Positions 45,628 to 56,590 are shown, counted from the first letter of the stretch. The stretch is 64,000 bases of DNA from Xanthomonas sontii (GCF_040529055.1 NZ_CP132342.1:3904001-3968000); one strand, 5' to 3'. Notes: generated by a model from the sequence alone, not told the origin. Numbers and translations are program-made.

Positions 45628-46026
45628 ATGGCAAAGACCGCAAAAAAGGCTGCCCCGAAGAAGGCAGTGAAGAAGGTAGCGACCAAGGCTGCCGCCAAGC
45701 CGGCCGCTCCCAAGCCGATCAAGGACGTGCTGAGCAAGTCCGCGCTCGTCGCCCACATCGCCGAAACCAGCGGCGTGATCGCCAAGGACGTGCGCGCCGT
45801 GATGGCCTCGCTGGAGCACGCCGTGGCCGGTTCGGTCAGCAAGAAGGGCGCTGGCTCGTTCACCCTGCCGGGCCTGCTGAAGATCACCGCCGTCAGCGTG
45901 CCGGCCAAGCCGAAGCGCAAGGGCATCAACCCGTTCACCAAGGAAGAGCAGTGGTTCGCCGCCAAGCCGGCCACCACCAAGCTCAAGGTGCGCCCGCTGA
46001 AGAAGCTCAAGGACGCCGCGCTCTGA
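45628..46026 (+). CDS. HU-like DNA-binding protein with Lys/Ala-rich N-tail
   Basis: 132 residues. The first ~30 are almost only Lys, Ala and Pro (MAKTAKKAAPKKAVKKVATK), like a histone H1 tail. Residues ~35 to 125 form an HU/IHF-type fold (SALVAHIAETSGVIAKDVRA, GSFTLPGLLKI, the arm region KRKGINPFTKEEQ). The tail probably adds DNA compaction or bridging. A strong intrinsic terminator follows. It is distinct from the canonical 90-residue HupB. Confidence 0.92.
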   Translation: MAKTAKKAAPKKAVKKVATKAAAKPAAPKPIKDVLSKSALVAHIAETSGVIAKDVRAVMASLEHAVAGSVSKKGAGSFTLPGLLKITAVSVPAKPKRKGINPFTKEEQWFAAKPATTKLKVRPLKKLKDAAL

Positions 46027-46058
46027 GCAGCGTCGCCTGATCCAGGCAAGCACACCGA

Positions 46059-46088
46059 CGAGACGGCCCCGGCCGTCTCGTTTTTTTT
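46059..46088 (+). terminator. Strong intrinsic terminator of the HU-like gene
   Basis: CGAGACGGCC pairs with GGCCGTCTCG, CC in the loop centre, followed by eight Ts. It lies 33 bp after the stop codon. Confidence 0.95.
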
Positions 46089-46169
46089 GTGTCTGCTGCG
46101 CATTTGGGTTGACGGCCCGCTAAGGCGACGGCCGCTATACCGGTGATTCCCTTCGACAGGATCACCTGC

Positions 46170-46874
46170 ATGAAACTACAGGGCTTTCTCGACCAACTGC
46201 TGCAATCGGCGCAGGGTGCCGCCGGCCAGACCATGGGCAAGACTGGCACCGCCGCTCCTGCCGCACCGGCGCACGCCGGCGCCGGCGGCCTGGGCGGCCT
46301 GCTCAACGCCGACTTCGGCAAGGGAGCCCTCAGCGGCGGCGCACTCGGCCTGCTGCTCGGCAAACACCGCACCACGCGCAAGCTGGCGACCTACGGCGGC
46401 CTGGCCGCGTTGGGGCTGATGGCCTATCGCGCCTACGGCGACTACCGACGCCAGCAACTCGGCGCCGCCGCACCCGAACCGCAGACGCTGGACCGGCTGC
46501 CGCCGCTGGACGTCGAGCAGCATAGCCAGGCGGTGCTGCGCGCACTGGTCGGCGCGGCCAAGGCCGATGGCCATCTGGACGAGCACGAGCGCCGCCTGAT
46601 CGAAGGCGAGTTCGCCCGCCTCCACGGCAACGATGCCGACGTGCAGCAGTGGCTGCATGCGGAACTGGAAAAACCGCTGGATCCGGCCGAGGTGGCGCGC
46701 GCGTCGACCAGTCCCGAGATGGCCGCGGAAATGTACCTGGCCAGCCTGCTCGCCGCCGACGAACAGGGCTTCATGGAGCGCAGCTACCTGGACGAACTGG
46801 CGCGGCAGCTCGGCATCGACGACACCCTGAAGCAGCGCCTGCAGCAACAGGCGGCTGCCCTGCACGCGGACTGA
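46170..46874 (+). CDS. DUF533/TerB-like (YebE family) protein
   Basis: 234 residues. The N-terminal part has a Gly-rich membrane-associating stretch (GGLGGLLNADFGKGALSGGALGLLLG, residues ~47-75) and a hydrophobic helix (ATYGGLAALGLMAYRAYG). The C-terminal ~120 residues are an acidic helical TerB-like bundle (AKADGHLDEHERRLIEGEF). This is the YebE/DUF533 family, of unknown function. An AGGATCA motif precedes ATG 46170; the ATG at 46143 lacks one. It stands four bases ahead of an M23 peptidase gene. Confidence 0.88.
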   Translation: MKLQGFLDQLLQSAQGAAGQTMGKTGTAAPAAPAHAGAGGLGGLLNADFGKGALSGGALGLLLGKHRTTRKLATYGGLAALGLMAYRAYGDYRRQQLGAAAPEPQTLDRLPPLDVEQHSQAVLRALVGAAKADGHLDEHERRLIEGEFARLHGNDADVQQWLHAELEKPLDPAEVARASTSPEMAAEMYLASLLAADEQGFMERSYLDELARQLGIDDTLKQRLQQQAAALHAD

Positions 46875-46878
46875 GCGC

Positions 46879-47445
46879 ATGGCCGCGACGCCCACGCTTT
46901 CGCCAGCACAGCGCCTGCGCCGCGACCTGCTGCGTGCGGCGTTGCTGGCTGCGCTGGCGCTCGCCGCCGCCTGGGCCTGGCGGCATCCGTGGGCGCAGCG
47001 CCTGCGCGTCGGCTGGGAGTTGGCGCGCGCGCCGGCGCCGACGGCCCTGCACATGCCGGTCGAAGGCGTGGATCCGCGGCGCGTGGCCGCCACCTTCGGC
47101 GCGCCGCGCGGGCGCGACCGCCAGCACGCCGGCGTGGACATCTTCGCCAGACGCGGCACGCCGGTGGTGTCGGCGACACGCGGCATCGTCGTGGCCATCG
47201 CCGACCGCGGCCTCGGCGGCCGCCAGGTCTGGGTGCTGGGCCCGGCCCGGCAGCGGCACTACTACGCGCACCTACAAACGTGGGCACCGGGGCTGCAGGT
47301 GGGCGACCTGGTGCAGCCCGGCGACCCGCTGGGCGCGGTGGGCGACAGCGGCAACGCGCGCGGCACGCCGCCGCACCTGCACTATGGCGTCTACGCCGAG
47401 GGCGGCGCCTATGATCCGCTGCCGCTGCTGCGCGCGGCACGCTGA
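46879..47445 (+). CDS. M23 family (LytM-type) metallopeptidase, membrane-anchored
   Basis: 188 residues: an N-terminal hydrophobic helix (residues ~17-33) anchoring it in the inner membrane, then a zinc peptidase domain. His83 and Asp87 of HAGVD and the HLHYG motif (His166, His168) are the zinc and catalytic residues. All four are present, so it should be active as an endopeptidase on peptidoglycan cross-bridges rather than a degenerate activator. It follows the DUF533 gene by four bases, suggesting a two-gene operon. Confidence 0.9.
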   Translation: MAATPTLSPAQRLRRDLLRAALLAALALAAAWAWRHPWAQRLRVGWELARAPAPTALHMPVEGVDPRRVAATFGAPRGRDRQHAGVDIFARRGTPVVSATRGIVVAIADRGLGGRQVWVLGPARQRHYYAHLQTWAPGLQVGDLVQPGDPLGAVGDSGNARGTPPHLHYGVYAEGGAYDPLPLLRAAR

Positions 47446-47539
47446 ACGGACGCACTGGAACAGAGCGTCGCGAGCGACAGGCTCGTGGTGCCGCTCGCGC
47501 GCGCCTATCTTGGAGGCACACCCCGCGTGCGCCACTGCC

Positions 47540-47839
47540 ATGACCGCCTCCCAACGCTACCGCGTCACCGTCACCCCGATCCAGGACGACGGCCTGCCCT
47601 GCCAGGGCCGCTGCACCATCGAACTGGAGGCGCGCTGTCGGCAGGACTGGATGCGCCTGCTCGAGGCGGCACAGCGCCAGCCCGGACTGCGCGGCGACGA
47701 GCACGCCGCACTGATCGTCGGTACGCAGTTGCTGCGCGGCCTGGGCGAGCGCAGCGAGGGAGAGGCGCGTGAACTGCTGGCGCCGCTGCAGCCGGCGCTG
47801 GACGCGCTACTGGCACGGCTGGCGCTGCCGGCCGCCTGA
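47540..47839 (+). CDS. DUF3861-like small protein
   Basis: 99 residues, soluble. It starts RYRVTVTPIQDDGLPCQGRC and is followed by a helical C-terminal half. The beginning fits the DUF3861 family, whose function is unknown. The start is the ATG at 47540; the longer frame upstream overlaps the peptidase gene in another frame and is ignored. It is probably a single gene. Confidence 0.75.
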   Translation: MTASQRYRVTVTPIQDDGLPCQGRCTIELEARCRQDWMRLLEAAQRQPGLRGDEHAALIVGTQLLRGLGERSEGEARELLAPLQPALDALLARLALPAA

Positions 47840-47928
47840 GCGACGACTCCCGCGCCGCCGGTTCCGCTAATCGCGCATTCACCGGCCACCGTTATGGTGA
47901 ATTCCTCTCGTTCGCCCAGGGCTTCCCG

Positions 47929-48525
47929 ATGATCTTCCGCAAGTTCACCCTGCGCGCGGCGGCGCTGCTGGCGCTCGCCGTCGCCACCCAGGCCCAGGCC
48001 GAGCCGACCATCCAGGGCCACCAGGTCAGCGTCGGTGCCGCCGACGTGCAGCATTACCTGGACAGCAGCTTCCCGCAGACGCACAAGGCGTTGGGCGGGC
48101 TGCTCAAGATGACCGTCCGCGATCCGAAGCTGAGCCTGCCGCCGGGCGACCGCCTGAAGATGCAGTTCGACCTGAGCATGGCCACCGGCGGCGGCACGCC
48201 GACGCCACTGGGCCAGGTCCTGCTGACCAGCGCCCTGCGCTATGACCCGCAGAGCCAGAGCTTCCACCTGCAGTCCCCGACCATCGATGATTTCCGCCCG
48301 GCTGCCAATGGCGGCAAGCTCGACGCCAATACGCGTGAGCTGCTCAATGCCTGGCTGGAGGATTACGCGCGCAAGGAGCCGATCTACAAGCTCGATCCGC
48401 GCCTGACCGCGATGCTGGGCGATGTGCAGATCCAGTCGGCCGGCGTGGAAAACGGTTCGCTGGTGGTGCGTTTCAACCAGGACATCGGCAAGCTGGTGCC
48501 GGCGGGCATGCTTCCCGCGCAGTGA
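47929..48525 (+). CDS. DUF1439-like exported protein
   Basis: 198 residues with a Sec signal peptide (cleavage after TQAQA, residue 24). The mature part has a DUF1439/YceB-like layout, with VSVGAADVQHYLDSSFPQ near the start and alternating beta strands and helices. YceB relatives are envelope lipid-binding-like proteins; here there is no lipobox Cys, so it is periplasmic. A terminator follows. Confidence 0.82.
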   Translation: MIFRKFTLRAAALLALAVATQAQAEPTIQGHQVSVGAADVQHYLDSSFPQTHKALGGLLKMTVRDPKLSLPPGDRLKMQFDLSMATGGGTPTPLGQVLLTSALRYDPQSQSFHLQSPTIDDFRPAANGGKLDANTRELLNAWLEDYARKEPIYKLDPRLTAMLGDVQIQSAGVENGSLVVRFNQDIGKLVPAGMLPAQ

Positions 48526-48574
48526 CCCACGCGACGTCCGGGGTGCGGCGGCAGCCGCCACCAGCAGCGCACGT

Positions 48575-48602
48575 AGAAACGGCGGCCTCGGCCGCCGTTT
48601 CT
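48575..48602 (+). terminator. Intrinsic terminator hairpin
   Basis: AGAAACGGCGGCC pairs with GGCCGCCGTTTCT, with a tight loop, then GTTTCTGG. It lies 50 bp after the DUF1439-like gene, between convergent genes. Confidence 0.75.
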
Positions 48603-48661
48603 GTTTCTGGGGGGCTCCCGCATCCGCCACCATCGCGGCGGCGCAGGCGAATCGCCAGGCC

Positions 48662-49207
48662 TCAGCCCAGCGCTTTGGCCACCGCCTGCGCGAACGCCGG
48701 GATGTCGTCCGGCTTGCGGCTGGTGATCAGGTTGCCATCCACCACCACCTCCTGATCCGCCCAGCGCCCGCCGGCATTGGACAGGTCGGTCTTCAGCGAC
48801 GGCCACGAGGTCACCTGGCGGTCGCGCACGAGCCCGCTTTCGGCCAGCAGCCACGGCCCGTGGCAGATCGCCGCCACCGGCTTGCCGGCGCTGGCGAAGG
48901 ACTGGATGAAGGCGATCGCGGTCGGCTCGGTGCGCAGGCTGTCCGGGTTGATGACGCCGCCCGGCAGCACCAGCGCGTCGTAGTCGCCGGCCTGGGCCTG
49001 CTGCAGGCGCTTGTCCACCGGCACGCTGTCGCCCCAGTCCTTCTTGTTCCAGCCACGAATGCTGTCGGCATCGCCCGGCGCGATCACGTCGACCTGGGCG
49101 CCCCAGGATTCGAGCAGACGCTTGGGTTCCTGCAGTTCCGACTGCTCGAAACCGTCAGTGGCCAGGACAGCCACCTGCTTGCCGGCAAGGGAAGGCATTG
49201 CGCTCAT
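48662..49207 (-). CDS. DJ-1/PfpI family protein (YhbO-like)
   Basis: 181 residues. The nucleophile elbow is AICHGPW with Cys115 and His116, and Glu21 sits in FEQSE. This is the PfpI/YhbO/DJ-1 class, described as deglycases or glyoxalases that protect against methylglyoxal, with peptidase activity in archaeal PfpI. It is a single leftward gene with GAGTGT just upstream of the ATG. Confidence 0.92.
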   Translation of the reverse strand: MSAMPSLAGKQVAVLATDGFEQSELQEPKRLLESWGAQVDVIAPGDADSIRGWNKKDWGDSVPVDKRLQQAQAGDYDALVLPGGVINPDSLRTEPTAIAFIQSFASAGKPVAAICHGPWLLAESGLVRDRQVTSWPSLKTDLSNAGGRWADQEVVVDGNLITSRKPDDIPAFAQAVAKALG

Positions 49208-49304
49208 CGGACACTCCTCGAGTAGGGGAGCCCCACCGTAGAAACGCGCCGGTGGCAGTGCCGTGAACCGCGCGTCGGCGCGGCGTGCACGGCTGGACGC
49301 GACC

Positions 49305-49772
49305 TCAGCGCTTGGGCTGCAGCATGGTGCCGGTGCAGTTCTTGGCGCCGCAGCGACATTCCCAGATCTTCTTCAGCCGCGGCGTGTGCCGTTCGGCCAG
49401 GGTGATGCCGTAGTTGTAGGTGAGTTCTTCGCCAGGCTTGATGTCGCGCAGCGCCTCGATCACCACCTTGTCCTTGCGGCGGTCATCGCCCTCGGCCTCG
49501 ACGATCACCGCCTCGCAGTTCGGCGCACAACTGTGGTTGATCCAGCGCGCGTCGTTGCCTTCGTAGTTGGCGTCGATCACATAGTCGTCGCTGAGGGTGA
49601 ACAGGAAGGTGTGCCCGGTCTCGACGTCGCCGGCCTCGTCGCGGTCGACCTCGGCGTGGCTGCGGCGGCGGCCCTTGTACTCGATGACCCGCTCGCCTTT
49701 CTTGAGCGGCAGCACGGCGAACACGCCGTTGCCATGGATGCGGGACTTGCGGGCGGCGATCTTGCGGGGCAT
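49305..49772 (-). CDS. SET-domain protein methyltransferase-like protein
   Basis: 155 residues containing an almost minimal SET domain: GNGVFAVLPLKKGERVIEYKG, then NHSCAPNC (79-86), ELTYNYG (116-122), and a post-SET zinc site with Cys139, Cys141 and Cys146 joining Cys86. These are the motifs for S-adenosylmethionine and Lys binding. Bacterial SET proteins are scattered and may methylate ribosomal or DNA-binding proteins; the target is unknown. ATG 49772 gives the family start. Confidence 0.9.
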   Translation of the reverse strand: MPRKIAARKSRIHGNGVFAVLPLKKGERVIEYKGRRRSHAEVDRDEAGDVETGHTFLFTLSDDYVIDANYEGNDARWINHSCAPNCEAVIVEAEGDDRRKDKVVIEALRDIKPGEELTYNYGITLAERHTPRLKKIWECRCGAKNCTGTMLQPKR

Positions 49773-49907
49773 GCGGCGATCCGGACAGGAAAGCCTAGAT
49801 TCTGGCGCACATCGCCCGCGATCCCAAGTCCACGCCTCCCGGTCCGGCGACCGCGGCCGCCGCGATCGCCCAATCGCCGCGATCGAAAGAAAAGATGAAT
49901 GGCCCGG

Positions 49908-49936
49908 TTGGACGCTGCGGCGCAAAAGAGTACAAT
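49908..49936 (+). promoter_or_regulatory. Sigma-70 promoter of the suf operon
   Basis: TTGGAC and TACAAT are separated by exactly 17 bases, 33 bp upstream of the regulator ATG. This is the best sigma-70 match in the window. Autorepression by the Rrf2 regulator is expected here. Confidence 0.7.
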
Positions 49937-49968
49937 TTCGGTCCGCATTGAAAAACCACCGCGTCGCC

Positions 49969-50427
49969 ATGCTCCGCGTCACCAAGCTCACCGATTACGC
50001 CACCGTCGTGCTGACCGTGCTCGCCGCGCGTCCGAACGAAGTGTTGAGCGCGACCGAACTGGCCGAACAGGCCGGGCTGGAGCCGCCCACGGTCAGCAAG
50101 CTGCTCAAGCCGCTGGCCCAGGCCGGCCTGGTGGAGGGCCTGCGCGGCGTGCGCGGCGGCTACCGGCTGGCGCGTCCGGCCGACGCCATCACCCTGATCC
50201 AGATCGTCGAGGCGATGGAAGGCCCGCTGGCGATCACCGAATGCAGCCACCACGGCAGCCAGTGCAGCATCGCCCAGACCTGCGGCGTGCGTTCCAACTG
50301 GCGGCTGATCAACGACGTGGTCGCCGACGCGCTGCGCGGCGTGACCCTGGCGCAGATGCTTCATCCCCTCCCCCCCTCCGGCGATCCGAAACGGCGTCCT
50401 ATCGCCGTGCGGTTCGCGACCACCTGA
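49969..50427 (+). CDS. Rrf2 family regulator of the suf operon
   Basis: 152 residues. The N-terminal winged helix reads ATVVLTVLAARPNEVLSATE and TVSKLLKPLAQAGLVEGLRG. The iron-sulfur ligands are Cys92, Cys99 and Cys105 (ECSHHGSQC then TC), near-identical in position to IscR. It senses cluster status and controls suf transcription. It is the first gene of the operon, 15 bp before sufB. The frame upstream is open but the HTH starts right after ATG 49969. Confidence 0.93.
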   Translation: MLRVTKLTDYATVVLTVLAARPNEVLSATELAEQAGLEPPTVSKLLKPLAQAGLVEGLRGVRGGYRLARPADAITLIQIVEAMEGPLAITECSHHGSQCSIAQTCGVRSNWRLINDVVADALRGVTLAQMLHPLPPSGDPKRRPIAVRFATT

Positions 50428-50442
50428 CCTGTAGGCAGCCCC

Positions 50443-51885
<1,443 letters not shown>

Positions 51886-51889
51886 CGCC

Positions 51890-52055
51890 TTTCCTTCTCC
51901 CTCTGGGACCTCGGCCCCCTTTTCGGGGGAAGGTGGCGCGAAGCGCCGGATGAGGGTACGTGCGCAGCCTCGCACACCCAAACCCGCGAGATGCTTCGCA
52001 CCGCTCCCTCACCCCAACCCCTCTCCCGGTGGGAGAGGGGCTACACCAAAGAATT
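51890..52055. repeat. CCTCTCCC repeat unit inside the suf operon
   Basis: A single diverged unit carries CTTCTCCC, GGATGAGGGTACGTGCGCAG, CCTCACCCCAACCCC and TCTCCCGGTGGGAGAGGGG, the same parts as in the 142-bp array. It lies between sufB and sufC, where operons are otherwise tight. Confidence 0.85.
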
Positions 52056-52070
52056 CTGACGGACCATCCC

Positions 52071-52834
<764 letters not shown>

Positions 52835-52838
<4 letters not shown>

Positions 52839-54097
52839 GCGCCCTGCTCGACTCGCTGGCCGCCGCGTTCCACGGCGATGCCGCACGCCGCGCGCCGCTG
52901 GAGCAGGCGCTGCGCGACGGCCTGCCCGGCACGCGCAGCGAAGCCTGGAAGTACACCTCGCTGCGCGCACTGGAACGGCGCAGCTTCGCGCCTGCACCGC
53001 AGAACGCGCCGGCGGTGGACGCGGCCTTGCTCGACGGTATCCCGGCGCCGCGCCTGGTGTTCGTCAACGGCCGCGCCAGCGATGCGCTGTCGGATCTGAG
53101 CGGCCTGCCGGCCGGGGTGGAGCTGCAGCGGCTGTCGACCATCCTGCGCAGCGGCGACGCTGCCATGCGCTTCCTCGGCCGCCGCTTCGAACGCAGCGAC
53201 GAGGTGTTCGCCCAGCTCAACGCCGCCCTCGCCGACGAAGGCTGCGTGCTGCGGGTGGACGCCGGCGTGCGCGTGGAGCAGCCGCTGCACCTGGTGTTCG
53301 TCTCCACCGCCGCCGAGGCCGACCTGGCCTGGCACCACCGCCACCTGATCGAACTGCGCCAGGACGCGACGCTGGCGCTGGTCGAGCACCATCTGCATGG
53401 CAGCGATGCCGCGCACCTGAGCAACAGCCTGGCGCACGTGCACCTGGCCGCCGGCGCGCAACTGAGCCACGCCCGCGTGCAGGACGAGGCGGCCGGCGTC
53501 ACCGCGCTGCTGCGTACCGATGCGGTGCTGGCGCGCGACGCGCAGTACCGGCGTGTGGACCTGGAACTGGGCGGCGCGCTGGCCCGGCACGAACTCAACG
53601 TGCGCCTGGAGGGCGACAACGCCAAGCTCGTCGCCAACGGCGTGCTGCTCGGCAACGGCCGGCGCCAGCTCGACACCCGCCTGGGCATCGAGCACATCGC
53701 CCGCGACACCGCCTGCGAGCTGCTGTGGCGCGGTGTCGCCACCGGGCGCAGCCGCGTGGCCTTCCATGGCGGCATCCGCATCCGCCACGGCGCCGACGGT
53801 ACCGACGCGGCGCTGTCGAACAAGAACCTGCTGCTGTCCGCCGACGCCGAAATCGACACCCAGCCAGTGCTGGTGATCGATGCCGACGAGGTCAAGGCCG
53901 CGCACGGCGCCACCGTCGGCCAGCTCGATGCCAATGCGCTGTTCTACCTGCGCTCGCGCGGGCTGCCGCAGGAACGCGCGCAGCAACTGCTGACCGCCGC
54001 GTTCTGCCGCGAGCCGGTCGGCACGCTGGCGCCGGCGCTGGGCGAAGGCCTGCTGGCACGGCTGGAGCGGGCGCTGAGCGCCGCAGGCGTGGCATGA
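52835..54097 (+). CDS. sufD: Fe-S assembly protein SufD
   Basis: 420 residues of the SufB/SufD beta-helix family. The N-terminal segment SEAWKYTSLRALERRSF is characteristic of SufD. The C-terminal half has HGGIRIRHGADGTDAALSNK, KNLLLSADAEIDTQPVLVID and KAAHGATVGQLDANALFYL. It forms the scaffold heterodimer with SufB. It is translationally coupled to sufC and sufS through ATGA overlaps. Confidence 0.95.
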
Positions 54098-55344
54098 ACG
54101 GGCCCGCCGCGCACAGCGCCACGCCGCAGGCGCCGGACTGGGATGCGGTCCGCCGCGACTTCCCGCTGCTGATGCGGGAAGTGCACGGCAAGCCGCTGGT
54201 GTACTTCGACAACGCCAACACCGGGCAGAAGCCGCTGCAGGTGATCGCGGCGACCGACGCGTTCTACCGCCGCCACAACGCCAACGTCAGCCGCGCCGTG
54301 CACGCGCTCGGCAGCGAGGCGACCGAGGCCTACGAAGGCGCACGGACCCGGCTGGCGCGCTTCCTCAACGTGCGCGCCGACGAGCTGGTGCTGTGCAGCG
54401 GCGCCACCTTCGCGCTGAACCTGGTGGCGTACTCGTGGGCGTTGCCGCGGCTGCGCGCCGGCGACACCATCCTGGTGTCGCGCATGGAACACCACGCCAA
54501 CATCGTGCCCTGGCAACTGGTCGCGCAGCGCACCGGCGCCACGGTCAAGGTCGCCGAGATCACCGCCGACGGCGCGCTGGACCTGGACGCGCTGCGCGCG
54601 GCGATGACCGCCGACGTCAAGCTGCTGGCCCTGGCGCACGTCTCCAACGTGCTGGGCACGGTCAACCCGGTGCGCGAGATCTGCCGCGAGGCGCGCAAGC
54701 GCGGCATCGTCAGCGTCATCGACGGCTCGCAGGCTGCGCCGCACCGACCGCTGGACGTGGCCGCGATCGGCTGCGACTTCTACGCCATCACCGGCCACAA
54801 GATGTGCGGCCCGACCGGCACCGGCGCGCTGTGGGCGCGGCGCGAGCACCTGCAGGCGATGCCGCCGTTCCTGGGCGGCGGCGAGATGATCAAGGAAGTC
54901 AGCTTCGACGGCACCGTGTTCAACGACCCGCCGCACAAGTTCGAGGCCGGCACCCCCAACATCGCCGGCTTCGTCGGCCTCGGCGCGGCGGTGGACTATC
55001 TGCAGGGGATCGGACTGCAGCACGTGGAAGCGCGCGAGACCGAACTGCTCGCGCACCTCACCGAGGAACTGCAGCGGATCGACGGCCTGCGCCTGTTCGG
55101 TACCGCGCCGGGCAAGGCCGCGGTGGTCTCGTTCCTGATCGAGGGCGCCCACGCCCACGACCTGGCGACCCTGCTCGACCTGGAAGGCGTGGCGGTGCGC
55201 TCCGGCCAGCACTGCGCGCACCCGCTGCTGCAGTTCTACGGCGTCGCCGCCACCTGCCGCGCCTCGCTGGCGTTCTACAACACGCATGCCGAGATCGAGC
55301 GTTTCGTGGCGGCACTGTTGAAGGTACGCAAGCTGTTGGGGTGA
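54094..55344 (+). CDS. sufS: Cysteine desulfurase SufS
   Basis: 416 residues, a class II PLP-dependent desulfurase. The PLP Lys is in ITGHKMCGPTG, the persulfide Cys in RSGQHCAHPLL, and RMEHHANIVPW and SNVLGTVNP are conserved. It supplies sulfur to SufBCD. The usual DNAATSQKP near the N-terminus reads DNANTGQKP here, a small deviation. No sufE or sufU lies in the window, so the sulfur-acceptor partner is elsewhere. Confidence 0.95.
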   Translation: MNGPAAHSATPQAPDWDAVRRDFPLLMREVHGKPLVYFDNANTGQKPLQVIAATDAFYRRHNANVSRAVHALGSEATEAYEGARTRLARFLNVRADELVLCSGATFALNLVAYSWALPRLRAGDTILVSRMEHHANIVPWQLVAQRTGATVKVAEITADGALDLDALRAAMTADVKLLALAHVSNVLGTVNPVREICREARKRGIVSVIDGSQAAPHRPLDVAAIGCDFYAITGHKMCGPTGTGALWARREHLQAMPPFLGGGEMIKEVSFDGTVFNDPPHKFEAGTPNIAGFVGLGAAVDYLQGIGLQHVEARETELLAHLTEELQRIDGLRLFGTAPGKAAVVSFLIEGAHAHDLATLLDLEGVAVRSGQHCAHPLLQFYGVAATCRASLAFYNTHAEIERFVAALLKVRKLLG

Positions 55345-55497
55345 TTGAAGCCGAGAATCGGGAGCAGGGAATCGGCAAAGCGCTCCACGACGGACTGTGC
55401 CTGGCGGGCAAGAGGTGTCCTCGCCTCCTTGAGAGCGCGCATTTCGATTCCCGATTCACCATTCCCCATTCCCGGCGGCACGCCCTAGAATCGGCCC

Positions 55498-56034
55498 ATG
55501 CACACGCTCACCTTCCGCACCGCCACCGTCGACGATCTCGACGCCATCGCCGCGCTGGTCACGTCGGCCTATCGTGGCGACAGCAGCCGCGTCGGCTGGA
55601 CCACCGAAGCCGACCTGCTCGACGGCAACCGCATCGACCGCGAGGTGCTGCGCGCCGACATCCTGCGTCCGCGCAGCCTGGTGTTGCTGGCCGAGCGCGA
55701 TGGCGAATTGATCGCCTGCGCGCATGTCGCCGACGAGGACGGCGCCGGCTATTTCGGCATGTTCTCGGTGCAGCCGCAGGCGCAGGGCAGCGGCCTGGGC
55801 AAGACCGTGCTGGCCGAGGCCGAACGCATCGCCTGGCAGGAATGGCGGTTGCCGCTGATGCGGATGACCGTGATCGATCTTCGCGAGGAACTCATGGCCT
55901 TCTATGAGCGCCGCGGCTATCGTCGCACCGGCATCAAGAAGCCGTTTCCGTACGGCGATGCGCGCTTCGGCCTGCCCCGCCGCGACGACCTGCGTTTCGA
56001 GGTGCTGGAAAAGCCGCTGGGCGGTGCCGCATGA
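55498..56034 (+). CDS. GNAT family N-acetyltransferase
   Basis: 178 residues with an acetyl-CoA site (MFSVQPQAQGSGLGKTVLAEAE, the Q/RxxGxG/A pattern) and the C-terminal AFYERRGYRRTG strand. The substrate is unknown. It lies 153 bp after sufS, a gap containing AATCGGGAGCAGGGAATCGG-type repeats (about 55358-55475), and overlaps the Rieske gene by four bases. The residues LRFEVLEKPL at the end are common in this subfamily. Confidence 0.88.
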   Translation: MHTLTFRTATVDDLDAIAALVTSAYRGDSSRVGWTTEADLLDGNRIDREVLRADILRPRSLVLLAERDGELIACAHVADEDGAGYFGMFSVQPQAQGSGLGKTVLAEAERIAWQEWRLPLMRMTVIDLREELMAFYERRGYRRTGIKKPFPYGDARFGLPRRDDLRFEVLEKPLGGAA

Positions 56035-56363
56035 GCGAGACCTGGACCTTCGTCTGCGCCGACGGCGAACTGGCGCCCGGCGAAATGAAGACGGTGTGGG
56101 ACGAAGTAACCGACACGCCGATCGTGGTGTTCAACTTCGATGGCCAGTTCTATGCGCTGGAAGACCGCTGCAGCCACGAGGACTACGAGCTGTCGCCGGG
56201 CACCTTCGATGCCGCCGCCGGCAGCATCGAGTGCGTGCTGCACGGCGCCCGCTTCGACGTGCGCGACGGTCGCGCGCTGTGCGCGCCGGCCTACGGCCCG
56301 GTGCCGAAGTTCCCGGTGAAGTCCGAACACGGCGGGCTGTGGACGCGCGACGACCGCGGTTGA
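56031..56363 (+). CDS. Rieske-type [2Fe-2S] ferredoxin
   Basis: 110 residues carrying the Rieske ligands: Cys47 and His49 (CSHEDY), and Cys68 and His71 (CVLHGARFD). It is small and soluble, like dioxygenase-type Rieske ferredoxins (NirD/NdmD-like). Small Rieske proteins behind suf genes may supply electrons or be cluster clients; the exact partner is unknown. It overlaps the GNAT gene (ATGA). Confidence 0.9.
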   Translation: MSETWTFVCADGELAPGEMKTVWDEVTDTPIVVFNFDGQFYALEDRCSHEDYELSPGTFDAAAGSIECVLHGARFDVRDGRALCAPAYGPVPKFPVKSEHGGLWTRDDRG

Positions 56364-56546
56364 GGCCACGCGTCTTCGTCGCGAACCGGCGCTAACCGCG
56401 TCCTTCGTCATCTCTGCAGCGCCGCTCACGGCGATCGCCACATCAAGCGCCCTTACCTGCAGCAAGCGCAACGCTTGCTGGCACGTTGCGCGTGCGCGCC
56501 GGCAAGGCGGCAACCGGGATGGAAAGGCCATCTCGATCGATCCGAT

Positions 56547-56573
56547 TCAAGATCCCGATCCCTCGGCCGATAA
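56547..56573 (+). promoter_or_regulatory. Sigma-28 (FliA)-like promoter of the chemoreceptor gene
   Basis: TCAAGATC, then exactly 11 bases, then GCCGATAA, matching the flagellar consensus TAAAGTTT-N11-GCCGATAA perfectly at -10 and at three of four core -35 bases. It lies 121 bp before the chemoreceptor ATG. Confidence 0.7.
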
Positions 56574-56590
56574 GGGGAGACGATGTAGAC

